In this document: piece by piece, positions 1-6,446 of the stretch | How positions within the stretch are numbered: position 1 is the stretch's first letter | Layout: each line of letters starts with the position of its first letter | Source: Clostridiales bacterium | GTDB lineage: Bacteria; Bacillota; Clostridia; Lachnospirales; WRAX01 | Length of the DNA stretch: 14,481 nt | Reading direction: 5' to 3' | Assembly (NCBI GenBank): GCA_031271375.1 | Contig: JAISVU010000065.1 | Span: forward strand, 1 to 14,481 | The notes under the pieces: model-generated | Databases searched by the model: none | What the model was told of the DNA's origin: nothing | Seen by the model: the letters and a program-made list of their open reading frames with translations, nothing else | Made by a program: the position numbers and the translations under genes

Positions 1-480
1 GGGCTGTTCGGGTCATTGTTCTTTGTGACCTGGCTTGGATGGCGGCTGTCGCTCCTCGCGGGGAGTTTTACGCTGGCGATAATGATACTGCCGCTGATTA
101 TGCGCACAACGGAGGAAGCGCTTAAATCCGTTCCCGACAGCTACAGGGAAGGCTCTTTCGGCCTTGGGGCGGGGCGTCTGCGCACGGTGTTCCGCATTGT
201 GCTCCCCGCAGCGGCTCCGGGCATATTCGCGGGCATTATCCTTGCGATAGGACGTATCGTTGGCGAGACGGCGGCCCTTATACACACCGCAGGCACCGTG
301 GCTCAGATCCCCAAAACGCCGATGAACTCGGGCCGAACCTTAGCGATACACATGTACGCCCTTTCCAGCGAGGGGCTTCATGTGGGCGAAGCCTACGCCA
401 CCGCTGTTATATTGCTGGTAGTAGTGGTGGGGATTAATACGCTTTCGGCCCATATAGCGAAGAGAATAACCAAGAACTGA
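1..480 (+). CDS. pstA: Phosphate ABC transporter permease PstA, 3' part
   Basis: This is the C-terminal part of PstA, one of the two membrane subunits of the high-affinity phosphate importer PstSCAB. The frame is open from base 1, so the start lies outside the window; about 159 residues are present. The visible part has a hydrophobic helix near the beginning, then the cytoplasmic EAA loop (EALKSVPDSYREGSFGLGAG) that docks on the ATPase. It is followed by helix-rich segments including GIFAGIILAIGRIVGETAAL and a last helix (ATAVILLVVVVGINTL). The GRIVGETAALIHTAG stretch is typical of PstA/PstC. The stop is 11 bases before pstB, whose product is its ATPase partner. Family identity is firm; PstA rather than PstC is inferred from the position directly before pstB. 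Confidence 0.93.
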   Translation, partial: GLFGSLFFVTWLGWRLSLLAGSFTLAIMILPLIMRTTEEALKSVPDSYREGSFGLGAGRLRTVFRIVLPAAAPGIFAGIILAIGRIVGETAALIHTAGTVAQIPKTPMNSGRTLAIHMYALSSEGLHVGEAYATAVILLVVVVGINTLSAHIAKRITKN

Positions 481-491
481 GGTAATGCGAT

Positions 492-1238
492 ATGAAATTC
501 ACACTGCGCGACGTAAATCTATGGTATAATGACTTTAAAGCCCTCAAGGACGTGAGTATGAACATTGAGGCTGAAAAGATCACCGCGCTGATAGGTCCGT
601 CGGGCTGCGGAAAGTCCACGCTGTTAAAGAGCCTTAACAGAATGAACGACCTTATAGAGGGCTGCCGTATCGAGGGGGATATCCTCCTGGACGGAGAGAA
701 TATTTACGCCGATATCGACGTAAACCTATTAAGAAAGCGCGTTGGAATGGTGTTTCAAAAGCCCAACCCCTTTCCTATGAGCGTTTATGATAATATAGCT
801 TTCGGGCCGAAAACCCACAGGATAAAATCAAAGTATCAGCTGGACGAGATTGTTGAAAAATCCCTTAAAGACGCCGCTATCTGGGACGAAGTAAAGGATA
901 GGCTGAAAAAGAGCGCCCTTTCGTTATCCGGGGGCCAGCAGCAGCGCCTCTGTATTGCCAGGGCGCTGTCGGTAAACCCGGATGTGCTGCTGATGGACGA
1001 ACCCACTTCGGCTCTCGACCCTATTTCCACTTCAAAGATTGAGGACTTGGTGCTTGAACTCAAGAAAGAATATACTGTTGTAATCGTTACGCATAACATG
1101 CAGCAGGCTACGCGCATTTCCGATAAAACCGCCTTCTTCCTCCTGGGGGAGATGGTGGAGTACGGCGATACGGAGCAGATTTTCTCCATGCCAAAGGATA
1201 AACGATGCGAGGATTATATCACCGGGAGGTTTGGCTGA
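492..1238 (+). CDS. pstB: Phosphate ABC transporter ATP-binding protein PstB
   Basis: The 248-residue ATPase powers phosphate import through PstA/PstC at the inner face of the membrane. All ABC motifs are present: Walker A GPSGCGKST at residues 35-43, the Q-loop in MVFQKPNPFPMSVYDNIAFG, signature LSGGQQQR, Walker B LLMDEPTSALDP, and the H-loop in VTHNMQQA. The FQKPNPFPMS stretch is characteristic of PstB among ABC ATPases. Length matches the family (about 250). The ATG at 492 has a TGAGGT ribosome binding site (478-483) overlapping the pstA stop. The last base of its stop codon is the first base of the phoU start, which suggests coupled translation. Confidence 0.97.
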   Translation: MKFTLRDVNLWYNDFKALKDVSMNIEAEKITALIGPSGCGKSTLLKSLNRMNDLIEGCRIEGDILLDGENIYADIDVNLLRKRVGMVFQKPNPFPMSVYDNIAFGPKTHRIKSKYQLDEIVEKSLKDAAIWDEVKDRLKKSALSLSGGQQQRLCIARALSVNPDVLLMDEPTSALDPISTSKIEDLVLELKKEYTVVIVTHNMQQATRISDKTAFFLLGEMVEYGDTEQIFSMPKDKRCEDYITGRFG

Positions 1239-1885
1239 TGAGGAATAAGTTTGACGAACAGCTGATCCAGCTTAACGATATGCTTATCGAAATGGGGGGC
1301 TTGATCGAGACCGCCATCTCTTTGGCTACCCAGGCTATGAAGGAGCAGAGCGTGGAGCTTGCGCGAAGGGCCATCGCCTTTGACCAGGACGTGGATCAGA
1401 AGGAAAAGGATATTGAGGCGCTGTGTTTAAAGCTCCTGCTTCAGCAGCAGCCCGTGGCAAAGGATCTGCGGCTTATTTCCGCCGCCCTCAAGATGATAAC
1501 GGATATGGAGCGCATCGGCGACCAGAGCGCGGATATCAGCGAGATTACGATAATGATGTCCGGCGAGCCTTATATAAAGAAACTGGAGCATATCCCGCAG
1601 ATGGCGGCGGCCACGGTAAAGATGGTTACGGAATCCATCGACGCCTTTGTTAAAAAGGACCTTGAGCTGGCCAACTCCGTCATTGAGTACGACGATGTGG
1701 TGGACGACCTATTCGATGTTATTAAGAACGACTTGATTGACTTGATCCGGGCGGACAGCGCCAATGGCGAGCAGGCGATAGACTTATTGATGATAGCGAA
1801 ATACTTCGAGCGTATAGGCGACCACGCTGTGAATATCGCGGAATGGGTGGTTTTTTCGATAACCGGGAAAAGGGGCGGCGAATGA
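1238..1885 (+). CDS. phoU: Phosphate signalling adaptor PhoU
   Basis: This 215-residue helical protein belongs to the PhoU family, which links the Pst transporter to the PhoR kinase and restrains uptake and signalling when phosphate is plentiful. The sequence shows the internal duplication of the family: each half carries a metal-binding-type motif, MERIGDQSADI in the first and FERIGDHAVNIAEW in the second. The start MRNKFDEQL at 1238 is preferred over an in-frame ATG at 1205 because GGGAGGT lies 7 bases upstream (1224-1230). The start also overlaps the pstB stop by one base and gives the usual family length. The 3' end overlaps the regulator gene by four bases (ATGA). Confidence 0.96.
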   Translation: MRNKFDEQLIQLNDMLIEMGGLIETAISLATQAMKEQSVELARRAIAFDQDVDQKEKDIEALCLKLLLQQQPVAKDLRLISAALKMITDMERIGDQSADISEITIMMSGEPYIKKLEHIPQMAAATVKMVTESIDAFVKKDLELANSVIEYDDVVDDLFDVIKNDLIDLIRADSANGEQAIDLLMIAKYFERIGDHAVNIAEWVVFSITGKRGGE

Positions 1886-2574
1886 GCGCCCGTATGGTTT
1901 ACATCGTGGAGGACGACGAGGATATCCGGGGCATAGTTGACTACGCGCTGCGACAGGCGGGTTTTGAGCCGATGGGTTTTGAGGACGCCGAGGGTTTTTT
2001 CCATACCCTGGCCCACGCGCCTTCCAATGAGCAGCCCAGCCTGGTTCTGCTGGATATTATGCTCCCGGGCGACGACGGCCTCGCGATACTAAAGCGGCTG
2101 CGGAAATCGTCAAAAACTAAGGCGCTGCCCGTAATTATGCTTACTGCGAAGGGCAGCGAGTTTGATAAGGTCGTTGGGCTGGATAACGGAGCCGACGACT
2201 ATTTAACAAAACCCTTCGGCGTTATGGAGCTTATTTCCAGGGTGAACGCCGTTCTTCGCAGGGGGGCGCCGCCCGAAACGCGCCGCAACCTAAATTACGG
2301 CGGGATATACATGGACGCCGCCCGCCGCGCCGTCACTGCGGACGACGCGCATGTGCAGCTGACGTTTAAAGAATATGAGCTGCTGCATTATCTGCTGCTC
2401 AATGCCGGGCTGGTGCTGGGCAGGGACAGGATAATGGAGTCCGTATGGGGTTACGACTTCGAGGGCGAAAGCCGCACCTTAGACATGCACATACGATCCC
2501 TGCGGCAGAAACTGGGCGCTGCCGGGGAACATATCAAGACTGTGAGGAACGTGGGGTACCGGCTTGGGGAGTGA
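1882..2574 (+). CDS. phoB: PhoB/PhoP-type response regulator (OmpR family)
   Basis: A 230-residue two-component regulator, presumably activating phosphate-starvation genes including this operon. The receiver domain (about 1-122) has the acidic pocket in VEDDED, the phosphoacceptor D58 in LLDIMLPGDDG and the conserved K110 in LTKPFG. The C-terminal half is an OmpR-type winged helix with LTFKEYELLHYLLLNAG, a recognition-helix region containing TLDMHIRSLRQKLG, and the terminal VRNVGYRLGE. The start at 1882 overlaps phoU by four bases and has AAGGGG six bases upstream. A longer in-frame start at 1843 lies well inside phoU and is unlikely. Assignment to phosphate control rests on the neighbours; in Bacillus-type nomenclature it would be phoP. 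Confidence 0.9.
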   Translation: MSARMVYIVEDDEDIRGIVDYALRQAGFEPMGFEDAEGFFHTLAHAPSNEQPSLVLLDIMLPGDDGLAILKRLRKSSKTKALPVIMLTAKGSEFDKVVGLDNGADDYLTKPFGVMELISRVNAVLRRGAPPETRRNLNYGGIYMDAARRAVTADDAHVQLTFKEYELLHYLLLNAGLVLGRDRIMESVWGYDFEGESRTLDMHIRSLRQKLGAAGEHIKTVRNVGYRLGE

Positions 2575-2582
2575 ACAGTTAA

Positions 2583-4199
2583 ATGAAAAAACGTATCTAT
2601 TACAATTTTCTTGTACTTATTTTGCTGTCCGCGCTGCTGCTGGTGGCTTTTGTCTGCGTTGTCTTTTACGTTACGGGAAGGGACAGGGAGATACGAACCT
2701 TAAAAACCGATACCATGGTAACGGTTATAGAGCCGGACGGCACGGTCTTACTGGATAATAACGGCAAAGCGAATGAAGCGGAAGACTATCTTGCCGGCGA
2801 AGAGTTTGCCGAAGCGCTTAGGAGCGGGCGCGGAGAAGCGGTCCGTAACAGCGGCGCCGGCGGCGAGACATATTATTACGCGGTGAGGCAGGCCGACGGC
2901 AGCATCCTGCGCGTGGCTAAAACCCTCGGTAACTTGAACGACGTGTTCCTAACCGTTATTCCCGCCGTGATTCTTGTTACCGCGGCGGTGCTGATCTTTG
3001 CCCGTTACATGGCGAAGGCCCTTACGACGCGTATTATAAAGCCGCTGACGAATATAGACCTCGAAGGGGACAACGAACCTGTTTATGACGAGCTGATTCC
3101 GTATGTAAGGAAGATCGACCGGCAAAAACAAGAACTGGCCAATACCGTCGCCGATTTAAAGCGCCGGGCCGACACGATAGGCGCGATAACCCGGCATATG
3201 AAAGAGGGGCTGATCCTTATTTCCCCGTCAGGCGGCGTCCTCATGGCTAATAACAGCGCCGTCCAGATATTCGGCGATCAGATATACAGCGAAGCGGATG
3301 AACGGAACATCCTGCATATATACCGCGATATAGCGTTTCAGCAGTGCGTAAAAATCTGCCTGAGCGGCACAGCGCAAGAGATCCGGTTAGAGCGGGACGG
3401 CAAGGTGTTCGACGTGTTCTTAAATCCTGTCCGGGGGGAAGGCGCGGAAGCGGAACTCAGCGGCGGCGTCATTCTGTTCTTTGATATAACGGAGAAGCAA
3501 GCCGCTGAAAACCAGCGCAAAGAATTTTCCGCAAATGTGTCGCATGAGCTAAAAACGCCCCTTACGACTATTTCAGCGCTGGCGGAGATGATGGGGAACG
3601 GCATGGCAAAAGCCGCGGATATAAAGGAATTCGCGGAAAAGATAACGGATCAGTGCCGTCGGCTTATTAATATTATTGAAGGGGTCATCCGGCTTTCTTC
3701 ATTCGACGAGGGGAAGGTGGAGGCGGAGTTATGCGAGTTTAACCTCTATGAGCTGGCCGCTTCCGTCGCCGGCGTCCTGCGGCCCAAAGCCGAAGAAAGG
3801 TCCGTCGCCGTTGAAATTACCGGGGACAGGTTTAATATTTACGCGAGCCGGTATATGATTGACGAGATGCTGTATAACCTGATCGAAAACGCAATAAAGT
3901 ATAACAAGGAGAAAGGCGGCGTAACAGTGCGCCTGGTCAGGGAAGGCGGTTTCTGCAAAATATCGGTTTCGGATACGGGCATAGGCATCCCGCCCGAGGA
4001 TCAGCCCCATGTGTTTGAACGTTTCTACAGGGCTGATAAATCCCGCTCAAAGAAAACGGGGGGCGCGGGTCTTGGCCTCTCCATTGTCAAGCACATAGCT
4101 GCCCTCCACGGGGGCAAGATCGAGCTTCACAGCGTCCCGGACGAAGGCACGACGATTACTTGCCGCATCCCTATCCAGGCTCCAGGTTCTAGGCTCTAG
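2583..4199 (+). CDS. phoR: PhoR-type membrane sensor histidine kinase
   Basis: A 538-residue sensor kinase expected to phosphorylate the regulator encoded just upstream. Domains in order: membrane helix 1 (about 6-30), an extracytoplasmic segment of about 90 residues, membrane helix 2 (about 121-144), a linker, and a PAS-like region (MKEGLILISPSGGVLMANNS). HisKA follows with the phosphoacceptor H321 in VSHELKTPLTTIS, then the ATPase domain with N-box NLIENAIKYN, G1 DTGIGIP, F-box FERFYRADKS and G2 GGAGLGLSIVKH. It lies eight bases after the regulator stop. The catalytic domain ends normally, but the last residues (QAPGSRL) are encoded by heptamer-like repeats. The TAG stop takes its last two bases from the palindromic element at 4198, so the tail was reshaped by that insertion. 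Confidence 0.93.
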   Translation: MKKRIYYNFLVLILLSALLLVAFVCVVFYVTGRDREIRTLKTDTMVTVIEPDGTVLLDNNGKANEAEDYLAGEEFAEALRSGRGEAVRNSGAGGETYYYAVRQADGSILRVAKTLGNLNDVFLTVIPAVILVTAAVLIFARYMAKALTTRIIKPLTNIDLEGDNEPVYDELIPYVRKIDRQKQELANTVADLKRRADTIGAITRHMKEGLILISPSGGVLMANNSAVQIFGDQIYSEADERNILHIYRDIAFQQCVKICLSGTAQEIRLERDGKVFDVFLNPVRGEGAEAELSGGVILFFDITEKQAAENQRKEFSANVSHELKTPLTTISALAEMMGNGMAKAADIKEFAEKITDQCRRLINIIEGVIRLSSFDEGKVEAELCEFNLYELAASVAGVLRPKAEERSVAVEITGDRFNIYASRYMIDEMLYNLIENAIKYNKEKGGVTVRLVREGGFCKISVSDTGIGIPPEDQPHVFERFYRADKSRSKKTGGAGLGLSIVKHIAALHGGKIELHSVPDEGTTITCRIPIQAPGSRL

Positions 4200-4202
4200 T
4201 AA
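4175..4202 (+). repeat. Degenerate heptamer repeat at phoR 3' end
   Basis: Three consecutive seven-base units are visible: CCAGGCT (4175-4181), CCAGGTT (4182-4188) and CTAGGCT (4189-4195). A partial fourth unit, CTAG, runs into the palindromic element. One further CTAGGCT copy lies immediately beyond the element at 4309-4315. The units encode the last codons of phoR. This could be a short tandem repeat into which the element inserted, or chance similarity of three units. Confidence 0.5.
4189..4197 (+). repeat. Left flanking direct repeat (putative target duplication)
   Basis: CTAGGCTCT abuts the left inverted repeat. CTAGGCTCC at 4309-4317 abuts the right one. Eight of nine positions are identical, consistent with a 9-bp target-site duplication that has acquired one change. 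CTAGGCT also fits the local heptamer repeat, which offers another explanation. Confidence 0.6.
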
Positions 4203-4213
4203 GCGCTGATTAA
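4198..4213 (+). repeat. Left terminal inverted repeat
   Basis: AGTAAGCGCTGATTAA; exact reverse complement of 4293-4308. Its first two bases complete the TAG stop codon of phoR (4197-4199). Confidence 0.85.
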
Positions 4214-4292
4214 GGTAAGCTCGCTCTCAATTTGCGTCGCCTAGAAGCGTTGGCGACGCCGCTGTTAGCTAAATTTTTCGTGAGCTTTTGAT

Positions 4293-4308
4293 TTAATCAG
4301 CGCTTACT
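4293..4308 (-). repeat. Right terminal inverted repeat
   Basis: Reads AGTAAGCGCTGATTAA on the minus strand. In the rsfS frame it encodes the final residues V-S-A-D and the TAA stop, and the preceding Arg codon spans the junction with the flanking repeat. Confidence 0.85.
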
Positions 4309-4661
4309 CTAGGCTCCGGTATCTCTTCCGCGTCGCTCCATATACGCTCCAGGTTGTAGTATCCGCGGGATTCCTTGTCAAAGATATGCACTATGACGGA
4401 ACCGAAGTCCAGCAGCGCCCATCCGCCCGTATTAACGCCTTCGGAATGCAGCAGGCGTATGCCGTGGTTATGGAGGGCCAGCTCAACCGCGTCGCATAAG
4501 GCGCGCATCTGATTCTGGTTTCCGGCGGTGGTGATGAGGAAATAATCGCCAAGCACCGAAATGCCGCTTATATCCAATAACTTTATATCTTGTCCGAATT
4601 TCTCGTCCAGCGCTTTATAAGCGGCGACAGCCGCCGCGAAGAGTTTTTCATCCTTTGCCAA
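4293..4661 (-). CDS. rsfS: Ribosomal silencing factor RsfS
   Basis: A 122-residue protein of the RsfS/Iojap family (YqeL in Bacillus). The family binds ribosomal protein uL14 and blocks joining of the ribosomal subunits when nutrients are short. Family-typical stretches are LDISGISVLGDYFLITTAGNQNQMRALCDAVE, GGWALLDFGSVIVHIFDKESRGYYNLERIWSDA. The start is TTG at 4661, supported by AAGGAGG (4670-4676) at a spacing of eight bases and by the family N-terminus. It begins directly after the nadD-yqeK stop. The last few residues and the stop codon come from the inverted repeat of the adjacent palindromic element, so the natural tail was probably replaced; the conserved core is intact. Confidence 0.94.
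   Translation of the reverse strand: MAKDEKLFAAAVAAYKALDEKFGQDIKLLDISGISVLGDYFLITTAGNQNQMRALCDAVELALHNHGIRLLHSEGVNTGGWALLDFGSVIVHIFDKESRGYYNLERIWSDAEEIPEPRVSAD
4309..4317 (+). repeat. Right flanking direct repeat (putative target duplication)
   Basis: CTAGGCTCC directly follows the right inverted repeat and matches the left flank (4189-4197) in eight of nine bases. On the minus strand it encodes the E-P-R region near the end of rsfS. Confidence 0.6.
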
Positions 4662-5933
4662 TTAAGTATCCTCCTTTTCGGATTTAATCGTATCTACCAT
4701 ATATTCATAGGCCTGCTGGCTTAACGGATGCAGGCTGTTATCCCTGTTAAAAGCGATCTTTTCCGTAAGCGCGCGGATAACGGCGCCGTCCAGATCCGTT
4801 TCGGCGAAGGCCCGCACAGAGATTACATCCTCGCGGTCAGGCCGCGTCGGTTCAATATAGTCGGCGACGAGCACGACCTTTTCCAGCTTGCTCATGCCCG
4901 GGCGGCCCGTGGTGTGGTACATGACGGCGTTAAGCACGTCCTGGTTCCTAACGCCGAATTCATGCCGCGCCATCTCCGCGCCTACCAGCCCGTGGATGAG
5001 ACTGGGGCGTTTAGCCGCGACGCCGTTTATCTCGACGCCGTAACGCCTTGCCTTAGAGAGCAGTTTATCGTCGGGGAGGCCTCTCGCCGCGTCATGGAGA
5101 ATACCGGCAAGATAAGCGTTTTCTTCATCCGCCCCGTAAAGAGCGGCCAGCCTTCGCGCCTCGACGGCGACGGATTTCGTGTGCTCAAATCGTTTAGCCG
5201 ACTGTGTGTTTCGCAGTATCTTCAAGATTTCATCCGCCGGAACATGCTCATTGCGCCGTTCTTTTAAATATAACCGATGCTCTTCAATAAAGCCCGCGAC
5301 GTTATCCGGGGTAAGGTATCTGACCGGAAGCCCCGAGGCTGCCCTGCCGCGTAAGGAGCTGGACGAAATATCCACCGCGGGGCAGTCCAGCATCTTTATG
5401 CGCCCGTTCATTGCGCGCACCTTCGCAATAACCTCTTTCAGCTGTTTCCTATCCGTCCCCGGCCTGCCCGCCACAACGAAAGCCGCCAGCTTAAACAGCG
5501 CACTGGCCTCTCTCCAGCGCAAGACATCCGCGAACGCGTCGGCTCCGGTTATAAAGAACAGCTGCGTTCCGGGGCAGGCCGACCTCAGGGCCCTCAGCGT
5601 GTCCACCGTATAGGTAACGCCCTCCCGGTCCAGCTCAATCCGCGAGACATGGAACGCGGGGTTGGACGCCGTTGCCAGCCTTGTCATCTCGAAACGCAGC
5701 GCGCCGGGCGTCAGGGGTTTGCCCTGTTTGAACACCGGGTTCCCCGCCGGGATGAACAGCACAACATCCAGCCTAAGCTCGGCCCTGGCCGATTCCGCCG
5801 CGGCGAGATGACCGTTATGGATGGGGTCAAATGTGCCGCCCATTATACCGATACGCTTCGCTCCCGCTAACCTTACAGTGTCGGTCTCGGGCAGTCCGGC
5901 TTTTTTAATGCTCTCTTCGTTCGATTTCTTCAA
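4662..5933 (-). CDS. nadD: Fused NadD adenylyltransferase and YqeK HD hydrolase
   Basis: One 423-residue frame joins two proteins that are usually separate neighbours. Residues about 26-223 are nicotinate-mononucleotide adenylyltransferase (NAD synthesis), with the nucleotidyltransferase motif GTFDPIHNGH at 33-42, FITGADAFADVLRW, and the C-terminal ISSSSLRGRAASGLPVRYLTP. Residues about 234-423 are a YqeK-type HD domain with RFEHTKSV, GILHDAARG, IHGLVGAEMA and VLVADYIEPTR; YqeK proteins of Gram-positive bacteria are known Ap4A hydrolases. Each half has normal length and intact motifs. The start is taken as TTG at 5933, with AGGT upstream, overlapping rpiB by 29 bases. It gives about 25 extra N-terminal residues, so a later start is possible. 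rsfS follows with no gap. Confidence 0.92.
   Translation of the reverse strand: MKKSNEESIKKAGLPETDTVRLAGAKRIGIMGGTFDPIHNGHLAAAESARAELRLDVVLFIPAGNPVFKQGKPLTPGALRFEMTRLATASNPAFHVSRIELDREGVTYTVDTLRALRSACPGTQLFFITGADAFADVLRWREASALFKLAAFVVAGRPGTDRKQLKEVIAKVRAMNGRIKMLDCPAVDISSSSLRGRAASGLPVRYLTPDNVAGFIEEHRLYLKERRNEHVPADEILKILRNTQSAKRFEHTKSVAVEARRLAALYGADEENAYLAGILHDAARGLPDDKLLSKARRYGVEINGVAAKRPSLIHGLVGAEMARHEFGVRNQDVLNAVMYHTTGRPGMSKLEKVVLVADYIEPTRPDREDVISVRAFAETDLDGAVIRALTEKIAFNRDNSLHPLSQQAYEYMVDTIKSEKEDT
4670..4676 (-). promoter_or_regulatory. Ribosome binding site of rsfS
   Basis: AAGGAGG on the minus strand, eight bases before the TTG codon at 4661. It lies inside the last codons of nadD-yqeK and decides in favour of the TTG start. 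Confidence 0.85.
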
Positions 5934-6354
5934 TCATACCTACCCTCTCGGCGTGCCTGCCGCCTTGAACTTCCGCGTCAAGCCAGGCTTCGACTATGGA
6001 CAGGGCTATGCCAGGGTCCGCCACCACTCTTGCGCCTACGCATATAATATTCGCGTTGTTATGCTCTTTGGCCATCCGCGCCATATAAGTGTCGCAACAG
6101 GTCGCGGCGCGTATCCCGCGCACTTTATTGGCCGCGATGGACACCCCGATTCCCGTGCCGCAGATAAGAACGCCCGCGTCGCACCGTCCGCTTGCGACTT
6201 CACGGGCCGCCTGTTCCGCTACTTTCGGATAATCGCAGCGTTCAGCAGCAGGCGCGGTTAATTCAAGGAGCTCGTGCCCCCTGTCTGTCAGGCATTTCGC
6301 GATAACAGGCAGGAAATCGGCTGCGGCGTGGTCGCCGCCCAGGACAATTTTCAT
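5905..6354 (-). CDS. rpiB: Ribose-5-phosphate isomerase B
   Basis: A 149-residue RpiB/LacAB-family isomerase interconverting ribose 5-phosphate and ribulose 5-phosphate in the pentose phosphate pathway. Visible motifs are GGDHAAADF at the N-terminus (H9), the active-site loop CGTGIGVSIAANKVRGIRAA with catalytic C65, and AKEHNNANIICVGARV with H98. The length matches the family. The ATG at 6354 has AAGGAAG about seven bases upstream. The gene leads a three-gene minus-strand group, and its 3' end overlaps nadD-yqeK by 29 bases. A sugar-specific relative (allose or galactose isomerase) is possible, but neighbours suggest the housekeeping enzyme. Confidence 0.92.
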   Translation of the reverse strand: MKIVLGGDHAAADFLPVIAKCLTDRGHELLELTAPAAERCDYPKVAEQAAREVASGRCDAGVLICGTGIGVSIAANKVRGIRAATCCDTYMARMAKEHNNANIICVGARVVADPGIALSIVEAWLDAEVQGGRHAERVGMIEEIERREH

Positions 6355-6375
6355 TAAAACACTTCCTTGCGTTTC

Positions 6376-6403
6376 TTGACTTCAACCCATTTTTCAGTAT
6401 AAT
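6376..6403 (+). promoter_or_regulatory. Sigma-A-type promoter of hemW
   Basis: TTGACT (6376-6381), a 16-base spacer and TATAAT (6398-6403) lie in the 92-base gap between the divergent genes rpiB and hemW. Transcription would start near 6410, leaving a short leader before the hemW start at 6447. No convincing minus-strand promoter for rpiB was seen in the same gap. Confidence 0.75.
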
Positions 6404-6446
6404 AATAGTGTATCACCCATCCGGCAAAAAGGCAAAGGATTTATAT

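Larger units (their letters stand above)
4198..4308. mobile_element. 111-bp palindromic MITE-like element
   Basis: The element has perfect 16-bp terminal inverted repeats, AGTAAGCGCTGATTAA at 4198-4213 and its reverse complement at 4293-4308. Inside, AAGCTC (4217-4222) can pair with GAGCTT (4282-4287), AATTT (4229-4233) with AAATT (4271-4275), and GCGTCGCC (4234-4241) with GGCGACGC (4252-4259) around a 10-base loop. The whole element can therefore fold into one long interrupted hairpin. CTAGGCTC flanks it directly on both sides, like a target-site duplication. It has no coding capacity, so movement would depend on a transposase elsewhere. It lies exactly between the convergent genes phoR and rsfS and may also act as a two-way transcription terminator. 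Class assignment is inference, because only one copy is visible. Confidence 0.75.

Noticed and set aside
522..530. TGGTATAAT, an extended -10-like sequence inside the start of pstB
   Set aside because: It encodes W-Y-N, conserved in PstB proteins at this position, and there is no -35 box at the proper distance, so it is probably coding constraint.
1570..2016. Antisense frame across the phoU-regulator junction
   Set aside because: Both plus-strand genes are unambiguous and the antisense translation has no domain features.
6355..6446. A minus-strand promoter for rpiB in the divergent gap
   Set aside because: TTGAAG-like and TATACT-like sequences exist on the minus strand but no pair has acceptable spacing, so none is called.
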